A stretch of DNA of 64,000 bases, taken from contig JAHYJC010000017.1 in NCBI GenBank assembly GCA_019429275.1, forward strand, positions 16,529-80,528, read 5' to 3'. This DNA comes from Lentimicrobium sp. Its GTDB lineage: Bacteria > Bacteroidota > Bacteroidia > Bacteroidales > Lentimicrobiaceae. The notes beneath the pieces are model-generated. The model was given only the letters and a program-made list of their open reading frames with translations, made no database searches and had not been told where the DNA came from. Shown here piece by piece: positions 1 to 10,700 of the stretch. The first letter of the stretch is position 1. The number at the start of each line of letters is the position of its first letter. A program made the position numbers and the translations under genes.

Positions 1-1155
1 AGCACCAATAGCAGCAGGATTATACAGCAATTGCTCGAAAGTCCGAAAAAACTACTTGCCACCATCCTGATTGCCAACAATTTTGTGAATGTAGCCATCA
101 TATTGCTTTCGTCTTTTATCATTGATCTCCTGTTCGATTTCAGTAGTTCCCCGCTGATGGCATTTCTGATTCAGGTAATCGTAATTACCGCCCTCATTTT
201 GTTGTTTGGTGAAATTATGCCGAAAATTTTTGCAACACAATATGCTTTGAGAACAGCTAAATTTATGGCCGTACCCATGCAATTTATGAGGAACCTTTTT
301 TCACCTCTTAGTTCGTTGCTCGTTAAATCAACTAATATGATTGACAAAAGGATAGAACGCAGAGGACATGAAATTACCATTGACGACCTTTCAGAAGCTC
401 TTGACATTACTACTTCGGACACAAATACGCCCGAAGACGAAAAGAATATATTAAAGGGAATTGTTAAGTTTGGTGATATTGCTGTCAGAGAAATTATGAG
501 TGCCCGGATTGATGTGACTGCTGTAGATGAAAAAACTCCGTTTGACAATCTACTTAAAACCATTATTGATGCCGGATATTCAAGGGTACCCGTTTTTCGC
601 GAAAGTTTTGACAGTGTTACCGGTATCCTTTACATCAAAGATTTGTTGCCCCATTTGAGTAAATCAGGCGATTTTAACTGGCAGGAACTTCAGCGACCGG
701 CTTTTTTTGTGCCTGAAAACAAGCGAATCAGCGATCTTTTACATGAGTTCCAGTCCCGTAAAATACACATGGCAATTGTTGTGGATGAATACGGCGGAAC
801 CTCCGGCCTGGTTACCATGGAAGACATTCTCGAAGAAATTGTCGGAGAAATTAATGATGAATTTGACAGTGAATCTGACAATATTCACTTTCTTAGAATT
901 GATGAAAATACCTACATTTTTGAAGGAAAAACCCTTTTGAACGATTTCTGTAAAGTGCTCGGAATTGAAGACCGCATTTTTGCAGAGGCAAAAGGCGATT
1001 CTGATACCCTTGCCGGACTAATGCTTGAACTTGCCGGAAAAATTCCTGAAAAAAATGAATCCCTTCAATTTGAGAATTTTACCTTCCAGGCCGAAACCGT
1101 TGACAAAAGGCGCATAAAACGGGTTAAAGTTATCTTTAATCACAATAATACCTGA
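1..1155 (+). CDS. gldE: Gliding motility-associated protein GldE (5' partial)
   Basis: The frame is open from base 1, so the start lies outside the window; 384 residues are visible. Membrane protein of the CNNM/CorC (hemolysin C-like) family. The visible part begins inside the DUF21 transmembrane domain: two hydrophobic segments and the GEIMPK signature near residues 73-78. A CBS pair follows at about residues 155-285, with REIMSARIDV and AIVVDEYGGTSGLV, then a C-terminal CorC/HlyC domain at about 295-380. In this phylum the member linked to gldD is called GldE, and it acts with GldD in gliding/T9SS function by a poorly known mechanism. The gldD lipoprotein gene follows 19 bp downstream on the same strand, which strongly supports GldE over a generic CorC protein. 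Confidence 0.92.
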   Translation, partial: STNSSRIIQQLLESPKKLLATILIANNFVNVAIILLSSFIIDLLFDFSSSPLMAFLIQVIVITALILLFGEIMPKIFATQYALRTAKFMAVPMQFMRNLFSPLSSLLVKSTNMIDKRIERRGHEITIDDLSEALDITTSDTNTPEDEKNILKGIVKFGDIAVREIMSARIDVTAVDEKTPFDNLLKTIIDAGYSRVPVFRESFDSVTGILYIKDLLPHLSKSGDFNWQELQRPAFFVPENKRISDLLHEFQSRKIHMAIVVDEYGGTSGLVTMEDILEEIVGEINDEFDSESDNIHFLRIDENTYIFEGKTLLNDFCKVLGIEDRIFAEAKGDSDTLAGLMLELAGKIPEKNESLQFENFTFQAETVDKRRIKRVKVIFNHNNT

Positions 1156-1174
1156 TGTATCAGGTTTCAACACT

Positions 1175-1771
1175 ATGATCCTATCTTTCAAATATTTGCG
1201 GTTGCTGCCGGTTGTAATAATATCAGTTGTTTTTCTGCTTTCGGGCTGCGGCGATACTCCAATGCCCAAGCCCAGGGGTTATTTCAGAATTGACCTTCCC
1301 GAAAGGGAATACCGCTCCTTCGATTCAACCTATCCTTATGCTTTTGAATATCCGGTTTATGCAAAGATCATTCCCGATAACAATGCCCTGAATGAGCCTT
1401 ACTGGATAAATATTGATTATCCCCGTTTCAAGGGGCGCATCCATTTTAGTTATAAAGCAGTTGATAATGATCTTTCTCAATTTACCGAAGATGCTCATTC
1501 TCTGGCCATGAAACATATTCCAAAGGCAAGTGCAATAGAAGAAATCAGAGTAGATAATCAGGCTGCGGGTGTTCACGGACTTTTATACGACATAGAAGGC
1601 TCGGAAGCAGCCTCGGCTTACCAGTTTTTTTTAACCGACAGCACAAAGCATTTTGTAAGAGGTGCCCTGTATTTCAATGTGCTGCCCAACAACGATTCCT
1701 TGCTGCCTGTCATCGATTTTATCAAAGTTGACATTTTGTACATGCTGGAAACTTTTCGCTGGAAAGATTAA
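1175..1771 (+). CDS. gldD: Gliding motility lipoprotein GldD
   Basis: 198 residues with an N-terminal hydrophobic segment ending in a lipobox (LLSGC, Cys near residue 25), so it is predicted to be a lipoprotein. The mature start PKPRGYFRIDLP is characteristic of GldD, as are the length and the position directly after gldE. GldD is required for gliding and T9SS-dependent secretion in Flavobacterium; its molecular role is unresolved. The short gap suggests cotranscription with gldE. ATG at 1175 places the signal sequence correctly. Confidence 0.93.
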   Translation: MILSFKYLRLLPVVIISVVFLLSGCGDTPMPKPRGYFRIDLPEREYRSFDSTYPYAFEYPVYAKIIPDNNALNEPYWINIDYPRFKGRIHFSYKAVDNDLSQFTEDAHSLAMKHIPKASAIEEIRVDNQAAGVHGLLYDIEGSEAASAYQFFLTDSTKHFVRGALYFNVLPNNDSLLPVIDFIKVDILYMLETFRWKD

Positions 1772-1843
1772 GCACAGCTTAATTGCGGGTGTTCAAACCC
1801 AAAAAATCGGCAAATATCTGAATAACAATTTTGGACTGGGCGG

Positions 1844-1878
1844 TTTTTTATGATACTACAAAATTCTCCTTACCTTTG
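1844..1878 (+). promoter_or_regulatory. Bacteroidota-type promoter for purN
   Basis: A T-rich -33 element (T6 at 1844-1849) and TACCTTTG at 1871-1878 are separated by 21 bp. This matches the TTTG / TAnnTTTG pattern used by the primary sigma factor of this phylum. The start codon lies 18 bp after the -7 element. Confidence 0.6.
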
Positions 1879-1896
1879 CTATGTAAAGCCAACACC

Positions 1897-2472
1897 ATGA
1901 AACGAATTGCTGTATTTGCCTCAGGTAGTGGAACTAATGCTGAAAATATTGCAGAATATTTTTCAGGTGGAAACCTTGCCCGGGTAGAAGTTATCTATTG
2001 TAACAATACCAGTGCCTTTGTAGTTCAAAGAGCAACGCGACTCAACATTCCGCTTGTACTGTTTAACCGTGAGGAATTTTATGGCGGAGAAACGGTGCTG
2101 CGCGATCTTCAATCCCGAAAGATAGATCTGATCGTACTGGCCGGATTTCTGTGGCTGATTCCGGTAAGCCTCATCCGCGCATACAGGCAACGCATTGTAA
2201 ACATTCATCCTGCCCTGCTGCCCAAGTACGGAGGAAGGGGTATGTACGGTATGAATGTGCACGAGGCAGTAATTGATTCCGGTGATACCGAATCGGGAAT
2301 TACTATCCATCTGATTGATGAGGTTTATGATTGTGGTAAAATTCTGCGTCAGGTAAAATGCCCCGTTTTGCCCGATGACGCACCCGAGACACTTGCCGAA
2401 AAGGTTCATCAGCTTGAATATAAACACTATCCTGAAGTGATTGAATCTTTATTGAAATCAACAAAAGGCTGA
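1897..2472 (+). CDS. purN: Phosphoribosylglycinamide formyltransferase
   Basis: 191 residues. Transfers a formyl group from 10-formyl-THF to GAR, the third step of de novo purine synthesis; cytosolic. The N-terminal FASGSGTNAENI loop binds substrate phosphate, and NIHPALLPKYGGRGMYG carries the catalytic Asn and His. A downstream Asp in TIHLIDEVYDCG completes the usual Asn-His-Asp set. The open frame extends upstream to 1831, but ATG 1897 is chosen because it starts directly at the MKRIAVFASGSG strand and lies just downstream of a promoter. It converges with tyrS, 34 bp away. Confidence 0.95.
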   Translation: MKRIAVFASGSGTNAENIAEYFSGGNLARVEVIYCNNTSAFVVQRATRLNIPLVLFNREEFYGGETVLRDLQSRKIDLIVLAGFLWLIPVSLIRAYRQRIVNIHPALLPKYGGRGMYGMNVHEAVIDSGDTESGITIHLIDEVYDCGKILRQVKCPVLPDDAPETLAEKVHQLEYKHYPEVIESLLKSTKG

Positions 2473-2506
2473 TTTCTGCGCTAACAGATGATCTGGTCTG
2501 AAAAAC

Positions 2507-3796
2507 CTAACGTGCAATCAGCAAGTAGTAATTTTTCTTACCTTTTTGTACCAGCAAATATTTATTGCTTAGCAAGTCTGAAGCTTTTACAGAAAAATCT
2601 TCATTAACTTTGGTTTTGTTTATTTGAACACCGCCATCTTTCAGCATTCTCCTTGCTTCACCTTTCGAAGAAAATATGGCCGTTTTATCGGCAACCAGAT
2701 CTACAATTCCAATATTTTCTGCCAAATCATCCGCTTTGATTTCAAATTGAGGAACCCCTTCAAAAACAGATAAGAGCGTTTCCTCATCAAGTTTGTGCAG
2801 GGCTTCGGCTGTACCTTTGCCAAAAAGGATCTCAGAAGCTTCAATGGCCGCCAGATAATCTTCGTTGGAATGAATGCGGATGGTAATGTCCTTAGCAAGG
2901 GCTTTCTGTAATGTGCGGAGGTGGGGCGCTTCAGTGTGTTCTTTTATCAGGGCTTCAATTTCCTGCCTTCCGTAAAGCGTAAAAATTCGTATGTATTTTT
3001 CGGCATCGGCATCGGAAGTATTGAGCCAGAACTGATAAAATTTGTAGGGAGAGGTCCTCTTGGGATCAAGCCACACATTACCTGATTCTGTTTTCCCGAA
3101 CTTCCCTCCATCGGCCTTGGTAATCAGGGGGCAGGTCAGAGCAAAGGCCTCACCTCCGGTTTTTCGGCGAATCAGTTCGGTACCTGTAGTAATGTTGCCC
3201 CACTGATCCGAACCGCCCATCTGCAGTTTGCAGTTGTTGTTCAGATAAAGATGAAGGAAGTCGTAGCCCTGAACGAGCTGGTAAGTGAATTCGGTAAACG
3301 ACATACCCACGCCCTCTTCGCCGGTCAGCCGTTTTTTAACTGAATCCTTGGCCATCATATAATTCACTGTGATGTGCTTCCCAATGTCTCTGATGAAATC
3401 CAGAAAACTATATCCCTTCATCCAGTCGTAATTGTTCACCATTTCAGCCCGGTTGGCTTCGGTGGTAGAAAAATCGAGGAGTTTCATCAGCTGAATCTTC
3501 AGGCATTCCTGATTGTGGCGCAGGGTTGCTTCGTCGAGGAGGTTACGCTCTTCAGACTTTCCCGAAGGATCCCCAATCATTCCTGTGGCTCCGCCAACCA
3601 GAACAATAGGTTTATGACCACTGCGCTGCAGGTGTTTCAACATCATTACACCCACCAGATGACCAATATGAAGCGAATCAGCTGTAGGATCAATACCCAC
3701 ATAGGCCGATATGATTTCTTTATTCAGTAGTTCTTCGGTGCCAGGCATTATGGTATGAACCATACCCCGCCATGTCAATTCTTCAACAAAATTCAT
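2507..3796 (-). CDS. tyrS: Tyrosyl-tRNA synthetase
   Basis: 429 residues, the usual bacterial TyrRS length. Class I aminoacyl-tRNA synthetase that charges tRNA-Tyr. It shows the HIGH signature (SLHIGHLVG, near residue 43), the tyrosine-specific block QGYDFLHLY, the [10 protein letters not shown] block and a KMSKS-equivalent [10 protein letters not shown]-terminal S4 RNA-binding domain (about 365-429) contains the [18 protein letters not shown] core. Transcribed alone from a short leader with a TAnnTTTG element. No T-box or other leader structure is evident. Confidence 0.97.
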   Translation of the reverse strand: MNFVEELTWRGMVHTIMPGTEELLNKEIISAYVGIDPTADSLHIGHLVGVMMLKHLQRSGHKPIVLVGGATGMIGDPSGKSEERNLLDEATLRHNQECLKIQLMKLLDFSTTEANRAEMVNNYDWMKGYSFLDFIRDIGKHITVNYMMAKDSVKKRLTGEEGVGMSFTEFTYQLVQGYDFLHLYLNNNCKLQMGGSDQWGNITTGTELIRRKTGGEAFALTCPLITKADGGKFGKTESGNVWLDPKRTSPYKFYQFWLNTSDADAEKYIRIFTLYGRQEIEALIKEHTEAPHLRTLQKALAKDITIRIHSNEDYLAAIEASEILFGKGTAEALHKLDEETLLSVFEGVPQFEIKADDLAENIGIVDLVADKTAIFSSKGEARRMLKDGGVQINKTKVNEDFSVKASDLLSNKYLLVQKGKKNYYLLIAR

Positions 3797-4226
3797 CGGT
3801 TAAGCTTTTTTTGCAAAGGTAGGAATTTTCATGTGTCCTTGCATTTTGGCCTTCGCATGGCACGGTTAATCCTGCTTACAACGTCTTCTGATAAAATTCA
3901 AACAATAAACTTTGCCATAGAAAAATGAGAGCATTATAGTGCAACCATTCCATTCAAAACAGAAAATAACAAAAAAAACAAGCCAATATATCATGGTCAA
4001 ATCGATATTTTTTATACGTTTACGCGCTGAATGATGAGGTTTCTTTTCACTGATTCAATAATACATCAGGCAAAAGGATTATACTTTTTAAAAAAATTGG
4101 TGAACGTCTTAAGCTCATATCCGATTTTAAAGGATTACAGTTGTTCTTAAGTAAATTGAAAATAACTGCCAAAATCACCATTGAATTACCAGAATTGGTT
4201 TCTGATAATTTTTGAACTTCTCTGCG
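3797..4226. other. Divergent intergenic region, no gene seen
   Basis: 430 bp between the divergent tyrS and C25 peptidase genes. AT-rich, with several A tracts. It holds the tyrS -7 element near its left end; I see no RNA gene, strong hairpin or convincing ORF. The short antisense frames across it have no recognisable composition or start context. Confidence 0.6.
3814..3821 (-). promoter_or_regulatory. -7 promoter element of tyrS
   Basis: On the minus strand this reads TACCTTTG, an exact TAnnTTTG element, 17 nt upstream of the tyrS start codon. No convincing TTTG -33 box lies at the expected distance. Confidence 0.55.
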
Positions 4227-7200
4227 ATGAAAAAAATTAGTATTCTTTTGATGATCTTGCTGCTGACTGAAGGGATTTCTGCCCAGGTGACAGAATTCAG
4301 TTATTATTTTGATCAACCGGTGACCAAAATTAACGGATCAGTTCAAACTTTAGAATTCGGCAATACCATGCTCTTCGGCAAGCCGGGAGAACCTCTTTTG
4401 CCATATCATAAGGTAAACCTGCTGATTCCTCCCGGGCATGAGGCGGTTAGGATTAACGTTACGGGAATTGATCTGACCGAGCTTCAGGGATATTACAAAC
4501 TATCGCCTGCCCAATTTTCCAGGCCGGTTTCATCTGATGCTGATTTTTTTGTTCCCGAAAATGAAGAGATTTATCACGCTGAAGAGGCGTATCCGCTATT
4601 ACTGCATGGCAACCTCAGCACACATTATATGAATGGATTTGCTTTTGCACAAACTGTAATCACGCCGGTTATTTATATTCCTTCTGAAGGCAAGGTTAGT
4701 TATTACAGCCAAATAACCGTGCAAATTGAAACCCGTGAAACTGACAGAGGTAGAGCTGCACTTAATAATCTGACAGCCTCCCCCATTGTTAAGAAAAATG
4801 TACAGAGAATTGCTCAGAATCCTTCTTTTACAGATTTGTATCCTATAACCAGATCGTTAACAAATGATTACCAGATACTTATCATTTCGCCTCAGGTTTT
4901 TTCTGAGCCATTGGATCAGTTGGCTCAGCTTTATCTGCCCCGTGGGTTAAAATCACAATTTGCATCCATTGAATCTATTCAGGCCAACAGCACCGGAACC
5001 GATCTGCCCGAAAAAATCCGAAACTATATCATTGCCCAATATCAACAATTTGGCATTGAACACGTTGTACTAGCCGGCGATGTGGAGCATGTCCCTTACC
5101 GGGGATTTTACTGCACGGTTCAGTCATCAAGTGTTTACACCGACAATAATATACCTTCTGATTTATATTATTCGTCACTTGACGGAACCTGGAATAACAA
5201 CGGAAATGGTTTGTGGGGTGAAATTGGAGAAGATGACCTGTTACCCGAAGTTTCAGTTGGCCGGATGTCGTTCAGCAATATTACCGAACTAAATGCCATG
5301 CTCAATAAAACCACAAAATATCAGAACCAACCTGTAGTAGGTGAATTGCGCAATCCATTGCTTGCGGGAGAAAATTTGTATTACGGTCCCGATACCTGGG
5401 GCTCTGATTACCTTGAGTTGCTGATTGGTGCACACGACGACAACGGATACTTTACAACAGGAATTCCTGAGGATCACAATTTTTTGAAATTGTATGATGA
5501 AATTCAGACCTGGAACAAAGCTGCACTTTTATCGGCCATTAACAGCGGTAGAAACTTTGTTCACCATGTTGGCCACGCCAACGAAACCTATGTGATGAAA
5601 TTAAATAACTCCGACATTACAAACTCGAATTTTTCAGGTGTAAACGGAATTTTGCACAATTTCCCGGTGGTCTATACTCATGGATGCATTTGTGGCGCTT
5701 TTGATGTCAGCGATTGCATTGCCGAAAAAATGGTCTCCATTAATAATTTTGCTTCGGCTTTTGTCGGAAATTCTCGTTATGGCTGGTTCAACGAAGGACA
5801 AACCGAAGGACCATCGGCACATCTGCACCGTGAATTTACTGATGCATTATTTACCGATAGTCTTAACCGCATTGGCAGGGCACATATGGAATCGAAAATT
5901 GAAACGGCTCCCTGGGTAAATGCGCCCGGACAATGGGAAGAAGGAGCTTTACGCTGGTGTTTCTATGACTGTAATGTGCTGGGCGATCCTGCCATGGCCA
6001 TATGGACCGATGAGCCGATTGAAATCAGTGCTGAATATCCGGCATCTCTTACCACCGGAACAATGCAGTTTGAGGTGACAATTACATCGGGGGGGCAGCC
6101 CACCATCGGCCTTACCGCAGCTTTGATTATGGATGGAATCCTTTATGGAAAAGGCATATCAGATAATAATGGTCTGGCAACTGTAACGATAGATCCTTTG
6201 ATTACTTTACCCGGTGAGGCCCAACTGGTTATTTCTGGCTATAACTGCCTTCCGGCTTATTATCCCATCGTATTTATCAGTGGCAACAGTCCTTATGTGG
6301 TTTATCACAGCCATGAATTGATTGACACCGAAGGGAACAACAACGGACAGCCGGATTACGGAGAAACCATTGGCCTGGGTCTTACAATGCAAAACATCGG
6401 CCTTAGCGATGCAAATAATGTTTCGGTCACCATAGCCTGCGAGAGTCCGTTTATTACCATTACAGATGATAATGAAATCTATGCATTCATAGCCGCCGAA
6501 AGTACTTTCACATCTTCTGGTTTTGGTTTCGTGCTCAGCGAGAATGTGCCAAATAACCAGGTAATAGATTTCTTTGTTACTGCCGAATCAGAAGGCATAA
6601 CCTGGGCTTCTTCATTTAATATCACTGCGCTCGCTCCTTCAATAGCAGCCGGGTCTGCGCAGGTTTATGATGTAAGCGGTAACAACAATGGCGTTCCCGA
6701 TCCTGGAGAAACCATTGATATGAGTATTTCTGTTCTGAACAATGGTGGAAGTGCCAGTTTGCCGGTTACGGGAACACTTTCCTGCGATAATGCCTATGTC
6801 AATATCGTCCAGAATTCAGCTGGCCCGCATATTGTAACACCCAACTCACAATTTGTATTCGATTTCTCTGATATTTCTGTTTCACCGGCAATACCAATCG
6901 GAACCCCACTCATTTTCACGCTTAGTCTCACCGTAAATAACCCTCCGCAAACCATTCTTCAACAGAACTATGTATTTGTTGCGGGTCAGATTATCGAAGA
7001 TTTTGAATCCGGGAATTTTTTAAATCACCCATGGGTCAATAGTGGAAATTCATCCTGGTCAATCACAAACATTGATCCCTTTGAGGGAGAATACATTGCC
7101 CGTTCGGGTTCGATTGGAAACAATCAAAAATCTGAGTTATCTGTTTCATATGATGTATTGGCAACAGACAGCATTTCCTTTTATCTGAAAGTTTCATCAG

Positions 7201-7676
7201 AAACCGATTATGACTTTCTGAAATTTTATGTTGATGAAACAGTTAAAGGGCAATGGTCAGGAGAAGTTGACTGGACGAGGGCTGGTTTTGCGGTAACTCC
7301 CGGGCTTCATACTTTTAAATGGGTTTACTCCAAAGATATATCGGTTGCTTCTGGGTCAGATGCTGCATGGATTGATTATATTGTATTTCCACCGGTTGAA
7401 ATTGAAGTTGGAATAAATGAAATACCTGATGGCGAGGAAAAAATGTTTATTTTTCCAAATCCGGCCAGATCAACAACAATCCTGCATACAGGGAAAACAG
7501 CTCCAGGATCATCTTTAATATTGAAAGATATATCGGGCAGAACAATAAAAGAAATACGTAATATTGTCCCTGATCAATCCATTGAGATTGATGTATCGGG
7601 CATAAAGCCGGGAATTTACTTCATTATAAATTCTGACAAAGCAATTACAAATACCTTGAAATTAATAATTCTTTAA
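4227..7676 (+). CDS. Gingipain-like C25 cysteine peptidase, T9SS-exported
   Basis: 1149 residues. Signal peptide 1-20 (ending ISAQ), then a C25 propeptide-like region (about 25-215) and the peptidase domain (about 215-610). Catalytic candidates are His450 in HHVGHANET and Cys487 in THGCICGAFD, matching the gingipain GHGSET and C-x-x-G-x-F blocks. After it come an Ig-like domain, two CARDB-like domains each opening with GNNNGxPDxGET (residues ~690-800 and ~805-918), and a jelly-roll/MAM-like module (~922-1055). The last 78 residues form a T9SS type A sorting domain with FIFPNPAR. It is therefore predicted to be carried across the outer membrane and released or anchored. ATG 4227 is preferred over a TTG at 4212 because it begins the signal peptide. 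Substrate specificity cannot be read from the sequence. Confidence 0.9.
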   Translation: MKKISILLMILLLTEGISAQVTEFSYYFDQPVTKINGSVQTLEFGNTMLFGKPGEPLLPYHKVNLLIPPGHEAVRINVTGIDLTELQGYYKLSPAQFSRPVSSDADFFVPENEEIYHAEEAYPLLLHGNLSTHYMNGFAFAQTVITPVIYIPSEGKVSYYSQITVQIETRETDRGRAALNNLTASPIVKKNVQRIAQNPSFTDLYPITRSLTNDYQILIISPQVFSEPLDQLAQLYLPRGLKSQFASIESIQANSTGTDLPEKIRNYIIAQYQQFGIEHVVLAGDVEHVPYRGFYCTVQSSSVYTDNNIPSDLYYSSLDGTWNNNGNGLWGEIGEDDLLPEVSVGRMSFSNITELNAMLNKTTKYQNQPVVGELRNPLLAGENLYYGPDTWGSDYLELLIGAHDDNGYFTTGIPEDHNFLKLYDEIQTWNKAALLSAINSGRNFVHHVGHANETYVMKLNNSDITNSNFSGVNGILHNFPVVYTHGCICGAFDVSDCIAEKMVSINNFASAFVGNSRYGWFNEGQTEGPSAHLHREFTDALFTDSLNRIGRAHMESKIETAPWVNAPGQWEEGALRWCFYDCNVLGDPAMAIWTDEPIEISAEYPASLTTGTMQFEVTITSGGQPTIGLTAALIMDGILYGKGISDNNGLATVTIDPLITLPGEAQLVISGYNCLPAYYPIVFISGNSPYVVYHSHELIDTEGNNNGQPDYGETIGLGLTMQNIGLSDANNVSVTIACESPFITITDDNEIYAFIAAESTFTSSGFGFVLSENVPNNQVIDFFVTAESEGITWASSFNITALAPSIAAGSAQVYDVSGNNNGVPDPGETIDMSISVLNNGGSASLPVTGTLSCDNAYVNIVQNSAGPHIVTPNSQFVFDFSDISVSPAIPIGTPLIFTLSLTVNNPPQTILQQNYVFVAGQIIEDFESGNFLNHPWVNSGNSSWSITNIDPFEGEYIARSGSIGNNQKSELSVSYDVLATDSISFYLKVSSETDYDFLKFYVDETVKGQWSGEVDWTRAGFAVTPGLHTFKWVYSKDISVASGSDAAWIDYIVFPPVEIEVGINEIPDGEEKMFIFPNPARSTTILHTGKTAPGSSLILKDISGRTIKEIRNIVPDQSIEIDVSGIKPGIYFIINSDKAITNTLKLIIL

Positions 7677-7703
7677 ACCAATAACCTGACAAAAACACAA
7701 ACC

Positions 7704-10700
7704 GTGAGAAAAAACCTACTGCTTGTAATTTTGGCACTTATTTTTGCCACAACCGGGCTCTTTGCTCAAAAACCAAAAAAACAATTGTACATGCCCGATG
7801 CGCCTGTAACGGATAAATACAAAGTTGACACACGCATTGATAACATGGCTTACTGGAGGCGTATGGCTTCGCTTGGACTTGTTCCTGTTGCACATGAATA
7901 TGCAGCGCCATATGGAAAATATACCGGAAGCCAGCTTACCGGCAGAAGTGTAATGACCGATGATTCTCCTGATGTTCCGGTTACCACAGTAAATTCAACA
8001 CAGAGCGAAAACTCAATCTTTGTTAATCCAAATAATCCGACTTCTGTATTAAATTCAAACAACTCAACCCCCAATCCGGTATCGGGAATTTACGGAGCCA
8101 ACGATTTCTGGTCGACCGACGCAGGCACCACCTGGGATGGTCATGTTCAGGGAGCCGGCGGAAGCAACAGCGGCGATCCGACTACAGCCATAAGTCTGAG
8201 TGGCCGATATTATGTCGGATACATTCATTCTTCGGGCGGTCAGGGCGTTTCATACTCCGACAATCAGGGCGTTTCGTGGACACCGGTGCTTGTGGCACCT
8301 TCTCCCGGAGGCTGGAGTTCCCTGCTCGATAAAAACCACCTATGGATCGACAACAGTATAACCAGCCTTCACGAAGGAAACCTTTATGACGCCTGGACCA
8401 ATTTCGGAGGCAGCAACGATACCGAAATAGAGATTTCACGCTCAACCAATGATGGGGTTAGCTGGTCTTCAGCAGTAAACATAAGTTCCGCAGTAAATGC
8501 AGGAAGCCACAATCAGGGGGTCAATGTTCATACAGGTCCCGAAGGAGAGGTTTACGCAATTTGGGCAATATATGATAGCTGGCCAAGCGATGAAAAAGCC
8601 ATTGGTCTGGCAAAATCATTTGACGGTGGCACTACCTGGCAACCTGCAACACGCATCATAAGCAACATCAGAGGAATACGAAACTCAGGTACCGGTAAAA
8701 ACATGCGTGTAAATGCTTTCCCTTCAATGGCTGTTGATATCAGCAACGGACCCAACCGGGGAACAATATATGTTGTATGGCCCAATATCGGCACTCCGGG
8801 AATTAACACCGGAAATGATATGGACGTATACATGATCAAATCAACCGATCAGGGAGTAAGCTGGTCAGCCCCCGCAAAAGTAAACCAGGACACCCCGGGG
8901 CTGGGAAAGCAGCACTATTTCCCGTGGATTACCTGCGATGCTACCAATGGAAATCTTAGCGTAATTTATTACGATGACAGAAATGTAGCCTCGAATCAAT
9001 GCGAGGTTTATGTTTCAAATTCTATCAATGGAGGTGAATCCTGGGAAGATCTTAAGGTTAGTGATGTCTCTTTTACTCCACAACCCATTTCAGGGCTTGC
9101 TTCCAGCTATTTCGGCGATTACCTGGGTATTCATGCACACGGACGCTGGGTTTATCCGGTTTGGACCGATAACCGCACAGGATTTGCAATGACCTATGTT
9201 TCAGCTTTTCAGTCAGGTCCACCACCCAACCAACCCTGGGTAATTTATCAGTCGCATGCCATCAATGATGCCGATGGCAACAACAATGGTTTGCTGGATT
9301 TTGGCGAAACCCTGAATCTGGACATTACCATGGAAAATATTGGCGATCAGCCGGCTACAGCTGTTATAACTACCCTGACTTCAAGTTCTTCTTTTATAAC
9401 CATAACTGATGCAACTGAAGATTTAGGAGATTTTGAAGTGGGTGAGGTCAAATCTTTTCCATTGGCTTTCGAACTTTCTGTAGCTTCAAATATACCTGAC
9501 GATGAAATAATTACATTTACACTCACATCTGTTGATGCCGCCGACAGCACTTTTATCAGCAATTTTAACATTGAAGCACATGCCCCATCGCTACAGGCCG
9601 GTAATCTAACGATTTCTGATCCGGCAGGTAACGGAAACGGACGACTGGATCCTGGCGAAACAGCAACCCTATCAATTCTTACTTCAAATCCCGGAAATTA
9701 TTTTTCTAACGGAGTAACCGGAATTCTGACGACATCCAGCCCTTTTATAACGATCAGCAATCCGACTGTTGACCTGGGTGACATTGGCCCGGGAATCTTA
9801 AATGCGGTTGATGCAGAATTTGAGATTTCAGTAGCCCCACAGACCCCCATCGGGCATTCTGTAAGCTTAAACTACACGGTTTCATCTTCGCTTATTACCC
9901 TGAATAAAACCTACAATACCCCTGTCGGTTTGATTCTGGAAGATTGGGAAACCGGTGATTATACTTCGTTCGCCTGGCAATTTGAAGGCACATCGCCCTG
10001 GACAATCACTACCAACCCGGTGTATGAAGGGCTTTACAGTTCAGCCTCAGGCAACATTGGCAACAACCAGACTTCAGAAATGAAGGTCAGCTATGAAGTT
10101 ATGAACCCCGACACCATTTCATTTTACATCAAAGTTTCTTCAGAAGCGAATTATGACTTCCTCAGTTTTTATATTGACAATGCACTGCGCGGACAATGGT
10201 CAGGTGATGTTAACTGGCAACAGGTAAAATTTCCGGTTGATCCGGGCGAGCATCTTTTCAGGTGGGTTTACAGCAAGGATGTTTCGGTAGTGGGCGGTCA
10301 GGATAAAGCATGGGTCGATTTCATTGTTTTCCCGGCACCGCTTCAAACAATTTCCTATGCAGGACCCGATGAAATCATTTGCGGTTCAGAAACAATTCTT
10401 TTAAACGGTATGGCAACCCATTATGTTTCTACATTATGGACCACTTCGGGTGATGGCACATTTGAAGATAGCACCCAGTTAAGCACATTTTATACTCCCG
10501 GTATAGCCGACCTTGAATCAGGAATTGTTATTCTCACCCTCTCCGCCACAGGTCCGGATGATCAGGTAATGACAGATGATTTGAGCCTGAGTATTAGTTT
10601 GCCCGCCCAGGTCAATGCTGGTGCAGAAGCCTTAATATGTGCAGGAATTGATGTTCAGCTTGAAGGTAGTGGAGAAAACTATACCTCGCTAAACTGGACC

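Noticed and set aside
171..563. 130-codon antisense ORF in gldE
   Set aside because: Shadow of the gldE reading frame; the sense frame has DUF21 and CBS motifs.
2468..2522. Terminator between purN and tyrS (GCTGATT/AATCAGC)
   Set aside because: The arms overlap both coding ends and the loop is over 40 nt, so a functional hairpin is doubtful.
4047..4316. Antisense ORF of 89 codons upstream of the first C25 gene
   Set aside because: Overlaps the signal peptide region of a certain gene, lacks homology signals and a promoter; frame is open by chance.
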